Source of the DNA: Paraglaciecola sp. L1A13
GTDB taxonomy: Bacteria > Pseudomonadota > Gammaproteobacteria > Enterobacterales > Alteromonadaceae
NCBI RefSeq assembly: GCF_009796745.1
Contig: NZ_CP047024.1
Span: 558,001 to 622,000, forward strand
Direction: 5' to 3'
DNA: 64,000 bases
This document shows, piece after piece, positions 16,615-25,974 of the stretch. A program made the position numbers and the translations under genes. Position 1 is the stretch's first letter, and the number at the start of each line of letters is the position of its first letter. Below the pieces are notes generated by a model. It ran no database searches. It saw only the letters and a list, made by a program, of their open reading frames with translations, and had not been told where the DNA came from.

Positions 16615-18067
16615 ACTAAGCATGAATATGATGCGCAGCGCTAGGTTACTGCCTATTGCTGGCGCGTTAATCTTAGCGGGTTGTAGTACCTTAGCACCTG
16701 ATTATGCGCGCACTGATTTACCCGTACCTGACGAATGGCAAGACCAGCCAAATGCACAGACCCAGGGACTATCAACAGAGCAGGCGATGCAGGTCCCCTG
16801 GAAAGACTTTATCAAAGATCCGCGGTTGGCGCAGATTATTGAGTTGGCGCTTAATAGCAACCGAAGCCTACGTGAAACCTTAGCAGATGTAGAATCGGCG
16901 AGAGCCACTTACCGCATCCAAAAAGCCGATTTATACCCGCAAATTGATGCTGGATTAAGTGGAACGCGTACCAAGTCATCAACAGGCGATATCAGCACAA
17001 CTTACGAAGCCGAAGCGGGTTTGAGTGGCTATGAAATCGATTTATTTGGTAAGAATCGCAGTTTGACCGACGCGCAAATGGAAGCGTATTTAGCTAGCGC
17101 AGAAACCGCAAAAGCAGCAAAAATTACTCTGATCGGTGAAATCGCTAATGCGTGGCTTACGTTAGCAGCGGATAGTAACTTACTGAGTTTGGCAGAAGAA
17201 ACGACAGCCAATGCACACAAAACCATGGACATCACAAATAAACGCTTAGAGCTTGGTGTTGACTCAAGAATTGATGTGGCAAGTGCAGAAACCATTTATT
17301 ATTCTGCACGCTCTGATATTGCCAGTTACACAACCCAAGTAAGCCAAGACAAAAACGCTTTGCGCCTATTAGTAGGTGAGCAATTTGATGATAGCTTGCT
17401 TGCCCAAGCATTACCTAAAAGCGAAACGCTGGTCACAGATGTACCAGCAGGCTTGTCTTCAACTGTGTTGCTAGAGCGCCCGGATGTACTGTCTGCAGAA
17501 CACAATTTGAAATCAGCTAATGCGAATATCGGCGCTGCTAGGGCCGCGTTCTTTCCAACATTGTCATTAACGGCCACGGGTGGTTTAGCCAGCTCTGTTT
17601 TGTCTGACATATTTACTGGTGGTGCAAGTTCAATTTGGACGATAGCTCCTAATATTACGTTGCCCATATTCAATGGTGGCGCAAACGATGCGAATTTAGC
17701 CTACAGCGAAGCGCAGCAAAAAAAGTATCTTGCAGCTTACGAATATGCCATTCAAAGCGCGTTTTCAGAAGTGGCTGATACCTTAGCGCGCCGAGCGACG
17801 ATTCAAGATCAACTTGATGCTCAAGATGCGTTAGTGACGGCTGCAAGTCGCAGTTACGATTTGTCTCTAGCGCGTTATAAAGGGGGCGTAGATAGCTTTC
17901 AAAATGCGTTAGAAGCCCAGCGCACAATGTACAGCGCCAAGCAGTCATTCATTACCACACGCAGGATAGATTTGAATAATCGTATCACTTTATATCGAGT
18001 GCTAGGTGGTGGATTAGCTGACTTGTCGAGTGACAGTAACAGTAACAGCGAGCAAGATGAGAGCTAA
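16607..18067 (+). CDS. RND outer-membrane channel lipoprotein (OprM/NodT family)
   Basis: A 486-residue outer-membrane factor. The ATG at 16607 is chosen over the one at 16574 because GGGGGAG lies seven bases upstream and the lipoprotein signal (lipobox LAGC, Cys at 26) then starts at a normal length. It overlaps the pump's stop by eight bases. The mature start STLAPDY and tandem TolC-like repeats, each with NRSLRE/NANIGAA-type helices and GYEIDLFGKNRS, identify the NodT/OprM family. It supplies the outer-membrane exit duct for the pump. A clear terminator follows. Confidence 0.95.
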   Translation: MIKLSMNMMRSARLLPIAGALILAGCSTLAPDYARTDLPVPDEWQDQPNAQTQGLSTEQAMQVPWKDFIKDPRLAQIIELALNSNRSLRETLADVESARATYRIQKADLYPQIDAGLSGTRTKSSTGDISTTYEAEAGLSGYEIDLFGKNRSLTDAQMEAYLASAETAKAAKITLIGEIANAWLTLAADSNLLSLAEETTANAHKTMDITNKRLELGVDSRIDVASAETIYYSARSDIASYTTQVSQDKNALRLLVGEQFDDSLLAQALPKSETLVTDVPAGLSSTVLLERPDVLSAEHNLKSANANIGAARAAFFPTLSLTATGGLASSVLSDIFTGGASSIWTIAPNITLPIFNGGANDANLAYSEAQQKKYLAAYEYAIQSAFSEVADTLARRATIQDQLDAQDALVTAASRSYDLSLARYKGGVDSFQNALEAQRTMYSAKQSFITTRRIDLNNRITLYRVLGGGLADLSSDSNSNSEQDES

Positions 18068-18106
18068 ACTCCATCTTGATTAGTGCGTTAAGGCTTTCGG
18101 CAAAAT

Positions 18107-18149
18107 AAAAAGCAGAGTGATTATGGCGTGCCATACACGCTGCTTTTTT
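18107..18149 (+). terminator. rho-independent terminator after RND operon
   Basis: AAAAAGCAG with GTG pairs with CAC and CTGCTTTTTT, giving a stem of about 12 pairs around a loop that itself contains a small palindrome, followed by a run of six T. It ends the efflux operon. Confidence 0.85.
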
Positions 18150-18222
18150 GATCGTATTATGTACAAAGGTTTCATTTAAGAAATAAGTACAGATTCAAAA
18201 GGTGGGTAGGTTAAGCGTTATA

Positions 18223-19041
18223 TTAAGATATTTGCGGTGCGGTATAGCCAAATTTGTTTATTAGAAGCTTGTCTCGATCATAAATAAGGTCGACGGTTTC
18301 TTGGTCGTAGTAATCGCCTACACTGAGTAGCCTTTTTGAGGCATTAACTTTTTTGGCGTTTAAAACGTGATTTTTCTGCATTGGGCTGAGAGGTCTTATT
18401 TTTTTCGTCGCGGTTAGAAAGTCTTTCTCCAAAGATTCTTGGCGTATAAAAAAATCGATGTAGCAGTTTTCCGCTTCAAACTGAACTAAATCATGGTAGT
18501 CCGCAATTGTCTTTTGTTTGTCTATATTGTGAAAGTGCGCACAGCACAGATCAAGGTATCTATAAGACATAAACCCACAAAATTTATTTATACCAGTAGT
18601 ACCATAACCCTCACCTAAAAAGTGGCTATGACTCGGGCAATGTATCAGTTTTAGCCACTTTCTAAACGAATCTACTTTATCGCTTTTGTCGTACACGCTA
18701 CGCCACAAAGATACGTCTTTTGCTATTTCGTTAAACAGTAGGTTTTTGTTTTCACGGGGGGACTTCAAAGATAACTTGAGTGATTTCTGATACTGTTTTT
18801 GGGTCAGACGTTTCATTAAAGCTCCCTCTCCTTGCACGCCGTAAGTCCAGAGTGAGAGATACCAGTCCCAAGGATTTCTTATGGAAGAAAGAAAGTAAGT
18901 GCTTGAATTAATGAGCCTATTTGGGGCTGCGCTATGCTTTCGGTTTTGCTGGCCACCGTAAAAATTGAAAAGCAAAGAGGTTATATGGCTACATCCCGTT
19001 TTCTGCATTTGTATGTATATTGTTTTGTCAGTTATAAACAT
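18223..19041 (-). CDS. sulfotransferase-family protein
   Basis: A 272-residue protein preceded by AGGAG six bases before its ATG. Two PAPS-binding features are visible. A P-loop-like IQMQKTGCSHI (10-20) is preceded by a beta strand. The second is a 3'-phosphate loop, SSIRNPWDWYLSLW (52-65), with the conserved Arg and Ser of sulfotransferases. The rest is poorly conserved. Such enzymes move sulfate from PAPS to a sugar, lipid or small molecule. Nothing nearby identifies the acceptor. The gene stands alone between convergent and divergent neighbours and is AT-richer than the efflux genes, so recent acquisition is possible. Confidence 0.75.
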   Translation of the reverse strand: MFITDKTIYIQMQKTGCSHITSLLFNFYGGQQNRKHSAAPNRLINSSTYFLSSIRNPWDWYLSLWTYGVQGEGALMKRLTQKQYQKSLKLSLKSPRENKNLLFNEIAKDVSLWRSVYDKSDKVDSFRKWLKLIHCPSHSHFLGEGYGTTGINKFCGFMSYRYLDLCCAHFHNIDKQKTIADYHDLVQFEAENCYIDFFIRQESLEKDFLTATKKIRPLSPMQKNHVLNAKKVNASKRLLSVGDYYDQETVDLIYDRDKLLINKFGYTAPQIS

Positions 19042-19586
19042 GAAACTCCTAACTTTTTTGCGACGCGTGACCAGTAGTAAAAATGCAGGCTGTTTATATA
19101 TATCAGTAGGTTACGAAATATTTTGACATTACCTTTCACCTTTATTTAGTCAAACAATATACCTGAACGTTCACCTTTGAATTATGGACTTTCGCGCTAG
19201 ATTGGTGCATGCGGGAGAGGCTAGGGTGAAGAAGTTGAATGAAACATTCTCAGGAATACAGCGGTTATGTGTTAAACGCAGGAATTGTGCATTTATAAAT
19301 GAGACGCCAGTTTGTTACAGGTTAATTTGTTAGCTATTAAATTTACGTATAAAGGGGAACATTGACTACCTAAAACAATGCTCTTACTCCGCAAAATGCT
19401 TAACTTCTAGCGTATTTTGTCGTTTTTTTGTCACAAAACGATGGTTTATTAAAGTTTTATAACAAGTGAAATATGTAATATTTCTGTCGTTATTATCGCC
19501 TAACCTCCCTCCAGAATTATTTAGTCAGTCCATCCGCATCGCTTTGAATAAGCAATTCAATTCACTCTTACATTATGGAAAAAAAG
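19042..19586. other. long AT-rich divergent intergenic region
   Basis: About 545 bases between the sulfotransferase and the metallophosphoesterase, presumably holding both promoters. A perfect 7-bp inverted repeat (TCGTTTT at 19420-19426, AAAACGA at 19435-19441) may be an operator or a small hairpin. No gene or RNA was recognised. Confidence 0.45.
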
Positions 19587-21518
19587 ATGAAAAAAATGTC
19601 AATGTTTAACCGCTCGTTAGGTGTATTTTGTCTAGTAGCGGGGATTTCCGCTTGTGATGATGATAAGACCGTGGAAGTTGAAGTGCCGGTTGAGGTACCT
19701 GTCATGGTCAATCCTGACCATGAGCTGTTAAGTGATCCGTTCTTACAATTGCCTACGGATGACTCTGTGAATGTGGTGTGGTTTACTAATTTTGAAGGCA
19801 GTGAACACACCTTGCATTACGGTGACTTGTCGACTTCATCCGTGACCACTACCCAGCTGACACGGATGATGGAAGATGCTTCTTCTCAACAGTTAGATAA
19901 AACCTATGAGGCGTTGAGTTATCGACCTGTTTATCGTCATGAAGCAACAGCAAAAGACCTAACACAAGGGGTCCGTGTCAATTATTCTATCTCCAGTAAA
20001 GACAGTGATGGTTTTGAATTTGCTAGCGATATATTTACGCTCGCCCCCGCACCGGCCAAAGATGCCCCTTTAATGATTCTACTGACGTCTGATTTGCAAT
20101 CTAAAAAGAACGTGGTGGCGAATTATCAAAAAGTCGTTGAAACCGTGGGTACTCCTGACGCCGTGCTATTTGCAGGTGACTTTGTCAATGTACCTGATCG
20201 TGCATCTGAATGGTTTGACCAAGCGAAAGACAACGCGCCTGGTTTTTTCCCTGCAATGCAGGGGCACTATCAAAAATACTTTCCGGGGTTTCCATATAAC
20301 GGTGGTGAAATTCTGCAGCACGCGCCTTTGTTCGGCACTATCGGAAACCATGAAGTAATGGGGCGCTATGCACCTGACGAAGAGGAGTATAGCCTCAATG
20401 GTAGCTTTAACGATCCGCAGCCCCAGTGGTATGCAGAGGTCGCTTACGAGCAGGTGAAAGCCGAAGTTAATCCAAGTGATGATGCAGAGATTAAGTCGCA
20501 ATGGATTGCAGATAACTCAAATAATCAACAAAGCTTCTTAGATATTTTTTCGTTTCCTGATGATGGGCAAGGTGGTGAAGAGTATTTCTCTGCTGTATTT
20601 GGCGATGTTTTCATCATATCAATGAACGTATCACGTATCTGGCGTTCATGGAGTGTGTCTGGTGATAATAAGTCTAAGTTTGTTGAAGGCTTAAGTACCT
20701 TGCAAGATCCTTCTCAGTGGGGATTTGGCGAATTTATATTTGAGCGGTTTGATAAAGACTCAGAGCAATATGCGTGGCTAGCAAGCGTTATGCAAACGGA
20801 TGCGTTTAAGCAAGCAAAGTATAAAGTGGTGATGGCCCATCAAGGGGTATTTGGTTTAGGAGATAACACCGTACCGGTACTTGCACAGCCAGTTATGCAA
20901 TTGGTAGAAGCCGGCTCTAATGGTACTGAAACCATTACCGAACTTACGTTCCCATTATCTGCCGATATATGGGCCAACACAGTACAACCTATGTTAGATA
21001 ATATAACTGAAGTGCGCTACCAATACCCATTGGCACAAGACGTGTGGTTAAACGACATCGAACCTTTGTTACTTGAAAACGGGGTGGATTTAGTTCATAT
21101 CGGCCATTCACATTTATGGAATCGAGCACAAGTTGAAGATATGCACTACTTGGAAAGCTCTAACGTGGGAAATTCTTATGGCGCTTATTATGTGGATACC
21201 ACTGGTGTGTATACTAACGATGTGCGTTCTAGTTACGCCGATTTTTGGACCGATGTGAACTCGGATAGTCCACGTTGGTCTATTGATAACTATCCGCCAA
21301 ATGGCGATCCTCAAGACCGTGTTATGAGTTTCCCCAGTGTCTTTAGCCCCATGAGTATGGAAAACGAAAATTACCCAAATCTGCCGTTTGTGACTAGCAA
21401 CACCCTATCGGTATTTTCGATTATGGACACAGGCACAGGTACCGTGAAAAGTTACGTCTTTGACCCTACAGATCTCGACTCTCAAGTGGAATTATTCGAT
21501 GAGTTCTCGATAAAGTAA
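19587..21518 (+). CDS. metallophosphoesterase lipoprotein (calcineurin-like, purple-acid-phosphatase-like)
   Basis: A 643-residue exported protein. The start at 19587 is preferred over 19575 because GGA sits seven bases upstream. The signal ends in GISAC (lipobox-like), followed by acidic residues and a low-complexity Val/Glu/Pro linker. A fibronectin-like N-domain (VNVVWFTNFEGSEHTLHYG) resembles that of purple acid phosphatases. The metal-site motifs then appear in order: LLTSDLQ, FAGDFVN (about 194-200), GTIGNHE (about 249-255), VVMAHQG and VHIGHSHLW (about 501-509). The usual DxH of the first motif is read here as SDLQ, so that site is atypical. It probably hydrolyses phosphoesters at the cell surface or periplasm. 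Confidence 0.85.
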   Translation: MKKMSMFNRSLGVFCLVAGISACDDDKTVEVEVPVEVPVMVNPDHELLSDPFLQLPTDDSVNVVWFTNFEGSEHTLHYGDLSTSSVTTTQLTRMMEDASSQQLDKTYEALSYRPVYRHEATAKDLTQGVRVNYSISSKDSDGFEFASDIFTLAPAPAKDAPLMILLTSDLQSKKNVVANYQKVVETVGTPDAVLFAGDFVNVPDRASEWFDQAKDNAPGFFPAMQGHYQKYFPGFPYNGGEILQHAPLFGTIGNHEVMGRYAPDEEEYSLNGSFNDPQPQWYAEVAYEQVKAEVNPSDDAEIKSQWIADNSNNQQSFLDIFSFPDDGQGGEEYFSAVFGDVFIISMNVSRIWRSWSVSGDNKSKFVEGLSTLQDPSQWGFGEFIFERFDKDSEQYAWLASVMQTDAFKQAKYKVVMAHQGVFGLGDNTVPVLAQPVMQLVEAGSNGTETITELTFPLSADIWANTVQPMLDNITEVRYQYPLAQDVWLNDIEPLLLENGVDLVHIGHSHLWNRAQVEDMHYLESSNVGNSYGAYYVDTTGVYTNDVRSSYADFWTDVNSDSPRWSIDNYPPNGDPQDRVMSFPSVFSPMSMENENYPNLPFVTSNTLSVFSIMDTGTGTVKSYVFDPTDLDSQVELFDEFSIK

Positions 21519-22293
21519 TTATTCTAAAATAAGGCTGGTGATAGCAGCATAAAAAATGTTATTGCCAGTTCTCATTAAGCGGGGAGGGGGGGGGAAGAGC
21601 CGACCAAATCCATTAAGTACACTCGCCGTTTTAGGTTAAATATATGTGCTTGTATCTCGATTTTCACCAAGTGGAGTAAGATTTTTGTCGCTTGATGCGT
21701 TGTACTTAGCATGAGCCAGTCTTAGCCATCTGTTACCATGATTTGAATATAGTCAATTGATAGCGTTAGGCCCTTATAGGCAAAGACATAGCGGCAACTT
21801 AACGTAAAACGTTCTTTAGTAATAGTCAGTTTGTCGACGTTAAAGCGAAACTAAAAAAATAGCCTTAAAAGCATATTTTTCATCATTTTTAAATAAAATA
21901 GCCAAAGAATATTTATAACATTAGCGTTTGTAAGTCCTTCAGCGAGTAATTGCTCGAAGTCTATTGCTGCTTTATCCCATCAAATCTTAATGTAATGGGA
22001 GTATTCTTGAGATTCTCTATACCTTTTTATTTTGGTTAGCCCAGTTGCAAAATGCCTTAACAATGCCAATAAATACCTTGTTTATAATGAAAAACGCTAG
22101 GCGATATCAGCGTCCCTGTGTTCTTAGGCTGGAATGTATTCTATAGAGTTGCAAAGCAAGGGCTGTGCCGTTTATGAACTAATGTGCTACAAACCCTTTT
22201 TATGATGTCAATATTGTCATTTCGAAGGTAAAATTACCTCCATCATGTCAACAGTCATGTTTATGTTGTCTCGCAAAAGGTAGTTAGAAGTTT
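21519..22293. other. 775-base intergenic region, no gene recognised
   Basis: No supported gene. A purine run (GGGG A GGGGGGGGG) lies at 21581-21594. A 14-bp palindrome AGGTAAAATTACCT at 22226-22239 sits about 55 bases before the J-domain gene and is a possible operator for that cluster. An imperfect stem just after 21518 may end the phosphoesterase gene. Confidence 0.45.
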
Positions 22294-22554
22294 ATGGATT
22301 ATTTTGAACAGTTGGGTGTCAGTCGATCGTCTTCGACCATCGATATTAAAAAAGCGTATCGCAAGCTGGCCAATAAATATCACCCTGATAGAAATGATGG
22401 TGCAGAAGCCAAAGAGAAATTTCAGTTAATTCAACAGGCTTATGATGTTATTTCTGATCCTAAAAAGCGCGCGGTATATTTAAAACAAAATTATACCGTG
22501 ATAACCAATCCTCGAGAAGTTGCTGACTCGTTTTGGGACTCAGCTTTGGGCTAG
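22294..22554 (+). CDS. minimal J-domain protein (DnaJ-like co-chaperone)
   Basis: An 86-residue protein that is almost only a J-domain. [13 protein letters not shown] opens helix [16 protein letters not shown] holds the invariant HPD at 30-32, and [20 protein letters not shown] forms helices III-IV. About 20 residues follow ([16 protein letters not shown]). There is no zinc-finger or client-binding domain. It would stimulate a DnaK-type Hsp70, with target choice supplied by another protein. It is the first gene of a rightward cluster with three acidic unknown proteins separated by 46-59 bases, so these are candidate partners. Confidence 0.88.
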   Translation: MDYFEQLGVSRSSSTIDIKKAYRKLANKYHPDRNDGAEAKEKFQLIQQAYDVISDPKKRAVYLKQNYTVITNPREVADSFWDSALG

Positions 22555-22600
22555 GGCTTGGGCTCGGCTTTGAATTAGACTTTTACTTAGGAAACAATGA

Positions 22601-23068
22601 ATGCAACTTGAAGCAAATGTACCTGATTATTTGAGCGGAGATTTTTCTATGTATTTAGAAAACATGACCTCATATGATGATCCTGAAAATCCTGACTTAT
22701 TAACAAATTATCTATCAAGTTTATTCGAACAGTTAAAGAAAATGCCTTCGTTGTTTAATGGCATGGTTGATCAACTAGCGATGGCGATATCGACTAAGGT
22801 TCGTATCGATAGCGAGAACTTAGTAAAAGTCGTGTTCACAAAGGAGCCCACCTGGGCCGAGATAAAACCGTTTGTGGGTGTGCATGCCGATGCGCGTGCT
22901 TGTATTACTGAAATAATGAACCATTCAGAACGTGATTTGAAAAATGCCGTTTTGCTTATTCATTTTTATAACCGCTACGACGCGACGCCACTGAAGGCCG
23001 AATCCGACGAGAATGAGCAGGATCAGGACTACGATTCGGTAAGCTTTTTCGAAAACGATAACTATTAG
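22601..23068 (+). CDS. hypothetical acidic protein of J-domain cluster (155 aa)
   Basis: A protein I do not recognise. AGGAAA six bases before the ATG supports the start. It has no signal peptide or membrane segment and looks helical through the middle (about 35-70). The last 25 residues are strongly acidic (ESDENEQDQDYDSVSFFEND). Codon use resembles its neighbours. The two downstream proteins are also acidic and end in acidic tails, suggesting a set of soluble proteins acting together with the J-domain protein. Function is unknown. Confidence 0.72.
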   Translation: MQLEANVPDYLSGDFSMYLENMTSYDDPENPDLLTNYLSSLFEQLKKMPSLFNGMVDQLAMAISTKVRIDSENLVKVVFTKEPTWAEIKPFVGVHADARACITEIMNHSERDLKNAVLLIHFYNRYDATPLKAESDENEQDQDYDSVSFFENDNY

Positions 23069-23127
23069 ATTCAGCTGATTACTATCAAAAAACTTGATTG
23101 ATAAATGAAGAAAATTAAGGATTTAAC

Positions 23128-23775
23128 TTGACTAAAAATGCATTAATTCTTGCAAGTGACATTATGGAACAAGCCCAGCATAGCGGCAGACAAGCAGGCA
23201 CAGCTTTAGAAGCTATTGCTTCACAGCAGGGCGATGAGACAATGCTCGCAGTGTTAACCGAGATGGATATTTTGACCGTTGCTAAAATTGTGAGAGAGCA
23301 CGATGCCACTATCCCATCTATTGCTACCTGGTTAATGGACGCGGAATCAATTAAGCAATTATTGAACGTTGAGCCTTCGTACTGGGAAAATATGGAAGAA
23401 GACACCGTATTTTCTGCACAAACGGAAGCGCATAGTTTATTAACGCAAATTTTTCTAACCACTGATGACGAAGAAAAACAATTGGAAATATTAAGAGTCA
23501 TTGTGGAAGACGATTTTGGTCTTCTGTATTTGTCTTTGCCGTTTGTTGGGCACGACTTTTCAGAAATGGAAGAAGATGAAGAGCAAGCATCAGGGAGCGT
23601 TGAAGAGTTGCTAATGAAGATAAAATCTTTAAGTGAAGATGCTTATCGTGAAGTAATGACCGTTAGTACTAACGGCACATTGGAAAACATTGAAAGCACC
23701 TTAAAACAAAATGCCAATAAACAACGAGTGACAGCCCTTGAAATGGATACTGATGATATGTTTGCGCCGCTTTAA
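23128..23775 (+). CDS. hypothetical acidic protein of J-domain cluster (215 aa, TTG start)
   Basis: Not recognised. The TTG at 23128 is preferred because AAGGA lies at a good distance upstream and the first in-frame ATG (23164) would lose an ordered N-terminus (LILASDIMEQAQ). The protein is soluble, helical and very acidic, with an EMEEDEEQ run near 150-157 and a tail ending TDDMFAPL. No catalytic motif is seen. It lies 59 bases after the preceding gene and 48 before the next, consistent with one operon. Confidence 0.7.
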   Translation: MTKNALILASDIMEQAQHSGRQAGTALEAIASQQGDETMLAVLTEMDILTVAKIVREHDATIPSIATWLMDAESIKQLLNVEPSYWENMEEDTVFSAQTEAHSLLTQIFLTTDDEEKQLEILRVIVEDDFGLLYLSLPFVGHDFSEMEEDEEQASGSVEELLMKIKSLSEDAYREVMTVSTNGTLENIESTLKQNANKQRVTALEMDTDDMFAPL

Positions 23776-23823
23776 TATGCAAATGAAAATCGTATTTATG
23801 CTTTCATTCAGTAGGATTGATCA

Positions 23824-24741
23824 ATGAAAATTGCACAGTTAAGAAATCACCCTTTTCTACTTTTAATCTTAAAAGACGGTGAAAGTGAGGGCTATTTCCC
23901 TCCAGAATTTATGCATAAAACTAAACAGCAATTAATCGATATGTCGTTGCGGATAGCGTCTGACAATTTATCGATAATTTATGCGGATCAGATTAGAAAG
24001 GGCTGTGAAATCGTATTGGGTATGAGCAATTTAGGTTTGCTTGACCTTTGCGATAACAATACTGAGAAAGCGAAAAGCATTATAAAAGAGCAAGGTATCG
24101 TGTATTGCTTCAGAGCCGGTTGGGCTAAATACGCAGAGTTAAAGAAGATATCAGCCTCATATTTTGAAGATATTTCAATCACCCAATATGCCCTTGGCAT
24201 AAATGATATTTCTGACATCAGAATAATGCATAAGGCGTTAGTCAAAGAGGGTCAGCAAAGTGCAAGACTATTACAGATATATAAAAATATTGGGGCTAAA
24301 TACAGTGCTAATAGCCTGATAATTGATCATGATGAAGACGTATTAGTGTTTGAACTGCAAAAGTTTTTAAACTCTGCAGTGGCACTTTTGCTTATCGATT
24401 CTGATAAAAAAGTATTTACCAATACGTTATATCAGCAATTTATTGCGTTGCTAATCGGCACCGAGAAAGACGCACTCAAAGTCAAATTTGAAGGGAGCAT
24501 TGCCCAGTTCACTGAGCAACTACCGGCATCAACAAAAGAATATCTGCAGACAATAAGGTTGCTAGATTTTAATGATTTAAAGGGTCTTATTAAGCAACCA
24601 GAAAATGCCGCAATTTATGCTCAGGATATATTGGAACTACCTATGACTGTATCTAATGAGCTGAACAATGATTTTGACGGTGGTTACGATTTTCATGCTG
24701 ATGACGACGACGATATCGCCTATTTACGCCCTGACGGCTGA
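23824..24741 (+). CDS. hypothetical protein of J-domain cluster (305 aa, acidic tail)
   Basis: Not recognised. It starts at ATG after TAGGATTG. The protein is mostly helical and soluble. One hydrophobic stretch near 190-200 (FLNSAVALLLIDSD) is too short and mixed for a confident membrane helix. The C-terminus contains a run of Asp (HADDDDDIAYLRP). The shared feature of the three unknown proteins in this cluster is an acidic end, as seen in some chaperone clients or adaptors. This is only an inference. It is the last gene of the cluster. Confidence 0.7.
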   Translation: MKIAQLRNHPFLLLILKDGESEGYFPPEFMHKTKQQLIDMSLRIASDNLSIIYADQIRKGCEIVLGMSNLGLLDLCDNNTEKAKSIIKEQGIVYCFRAGWAKYAELKKISASYFEDISITQYALGINDISDIRIMHKALVKEGQQSARLLQIYKNIGAKYSANSLIIDHDEDVLVFELQKFLNSAVALLLIDSDKKVFTNTLYQQFIALLIGTEKDALKVKFEGSIAQFTEQLPASTKEYLQTIRLLDFNDLKGLIKQPENAAIYAQDILELPMTVSNELNNDFDGGYDFHADDDDDIAYLRPDG

Positions 24742-24762
24742 TAGCGGTATACTAGACTAGAT

Positions 24763-24841
24763 ATAACCAATAATATTAGGCCAAGTGGCTCCCATCAGAC
24801 GTATGCCAGTACATGGATGTACCAGCCTAATTATTAGTTAT
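24763..24841. repeat. nested inverted repeat in 420-base gap
   Basis: ATAACCAATAATATTAGGC at 24763-24781 pairs imperfectly with GCCTAATTATTAGTTAT at 24825-24841. Inside lies a second palindrome, GTACATGGATGTAC (24809-24822). It sits shortly after the J-domain cluster and may be its transcription terminator or a small mobile palindromic element. The rest of the gap up to 25161 shows nothing else. Confidence 0.55.
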
Positions 24842-25161
24842 GAAATTATTAATTGTCAGCCCATCCCAAAATAGCAATTTCGCCAACTTGCTTGAGCATA
24901 ACTGCTTATCTATAGCCACTCATCTATAACCACTCATTTGGGACGCTACCAGACATTCTGACAACAGCCCCTACCGCTTTGCCATATGGTTATTTTAATT
25001 TTGCTGCAACGCCCTTATTTATCATGCTGTCTTATTAATTCCTGCTTACTGTGGTTTATTTTTAGGTGCGGATGATATTTTTCTGTAATTTACCTGCGCT
25101 GTGGTAATAAACTGATTAGATAGTAGCAGTCAAATGGCATCGACTAAAAAGAGTGATCCGA

Positions 25162-25947
25162 ATGAAAAAATGGTGGGGTGATATTAATTTCGAAATAAAT
25201 GAGGTTAAAACTTGGCGAATTGGCAGTCGTAAAATTTCAGTACAACGCAAATATGCCGAGTGGCTTATTTGGAATGAAGAGACCAACGATGAGAGTTTTG
25301 AACAATTGGTATTAGAGGACGCAGTATCTATAGATGGGTTTACAGATATTCAGCCCAAAAGATACCTCGTTAACAAAACCCAAGATGCATTAAGAGTTGC
25401 GCCATTGCTGGCAAATCGTTCCATCATTGTTAGGCCTAGTTCGACTTTAAATATACTTCCTGGAGAAAAAATAGAACTCTCCGTGAGTTCTCCTCTATGG
25501 TTGGCCTTTTTTAACATCGGCAGTACTTTACCTATTAGTGACCTTCCTTTTTGGTTGCCGTCAGACTCATGGTTTGGCCCATCCACAATGGTTGGTGAGC
25601 TATGTTATTCGAAGTACACTGATGCCAGAGTGTCATTACAGAATATTCCCAAACGGTCTCATAGAGCTATCACCACAATAAGCATTTTGAACGAGCATGA
25701 TGAATTATTAACCGTAGATAGAATTAACCTTCCAATCCCATATTTAAATCTTTACGCGGACGCTAGCGAACAGTTTTGGACTGACAAAGTGTGTTTAACG
25801 CATCATTTAGATACAGCGCGACCATCTTTTTACATCAAAAGCTTAACTAAAGAACGGGATCAATCGGCTATTACCTTAGTCTCGCACGCCAGAGAAATAG
25901 CGGATGCTCACACATTTATGCGTTCAATTAGAAGTTTAGTGGCTTAA
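25162..25947 (+). CDS. DUF432-like protein next to MscS channel
   Basis: A 261-residue soluble protein. The ATG at 25162 is chosen because AAGAG lies nine bases upstream. The frame also allows a GTG at 25153. Repeated Trp and Pro residues, the phrase RSIIVRPSSTLNILPGE and SPLWLAFF fit the DUF432 family as I know it, a beta-rich protein often encoded beside mechanosensitive channels. The MscS gene follows after 27 bases. A role in channel control is an inference from that pairing. Confidence 0.68.
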   Translation: MKKWWGDINFEINEVKTWRIGSRKISVQRKYAEWLIWNEETNDESFEQLVLEDAVSIDGFTDIQPKRYLVNKTQDALRVAPLLANRSIIVRPSSTLNILPGEKIELSVSSPLWLAFFNIGSTLPISDLPFWLPSDSWFGPSTMVGELCYSKYTDARVSLQNIPKRSHRAITTISILNEHDELLTVDRINLPIPYLNLYADASEQFWTDKVCLTHHLDTARPSFYIKSLTKERDQSAITLVSHAREIADAHTFMRSIRSLVA

Positions 25948-25974
25948 GTAAGCATAACCGTAGGAAAACACATT

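Noticed and set aside
22294..24741. Cluster as part of the dnaK-dnaJ or phage region
   Set aside because: No DnaK, phage or secretion gene lies nearby and the J-protein lacks DnaJ's zinc and C-terminal domains.
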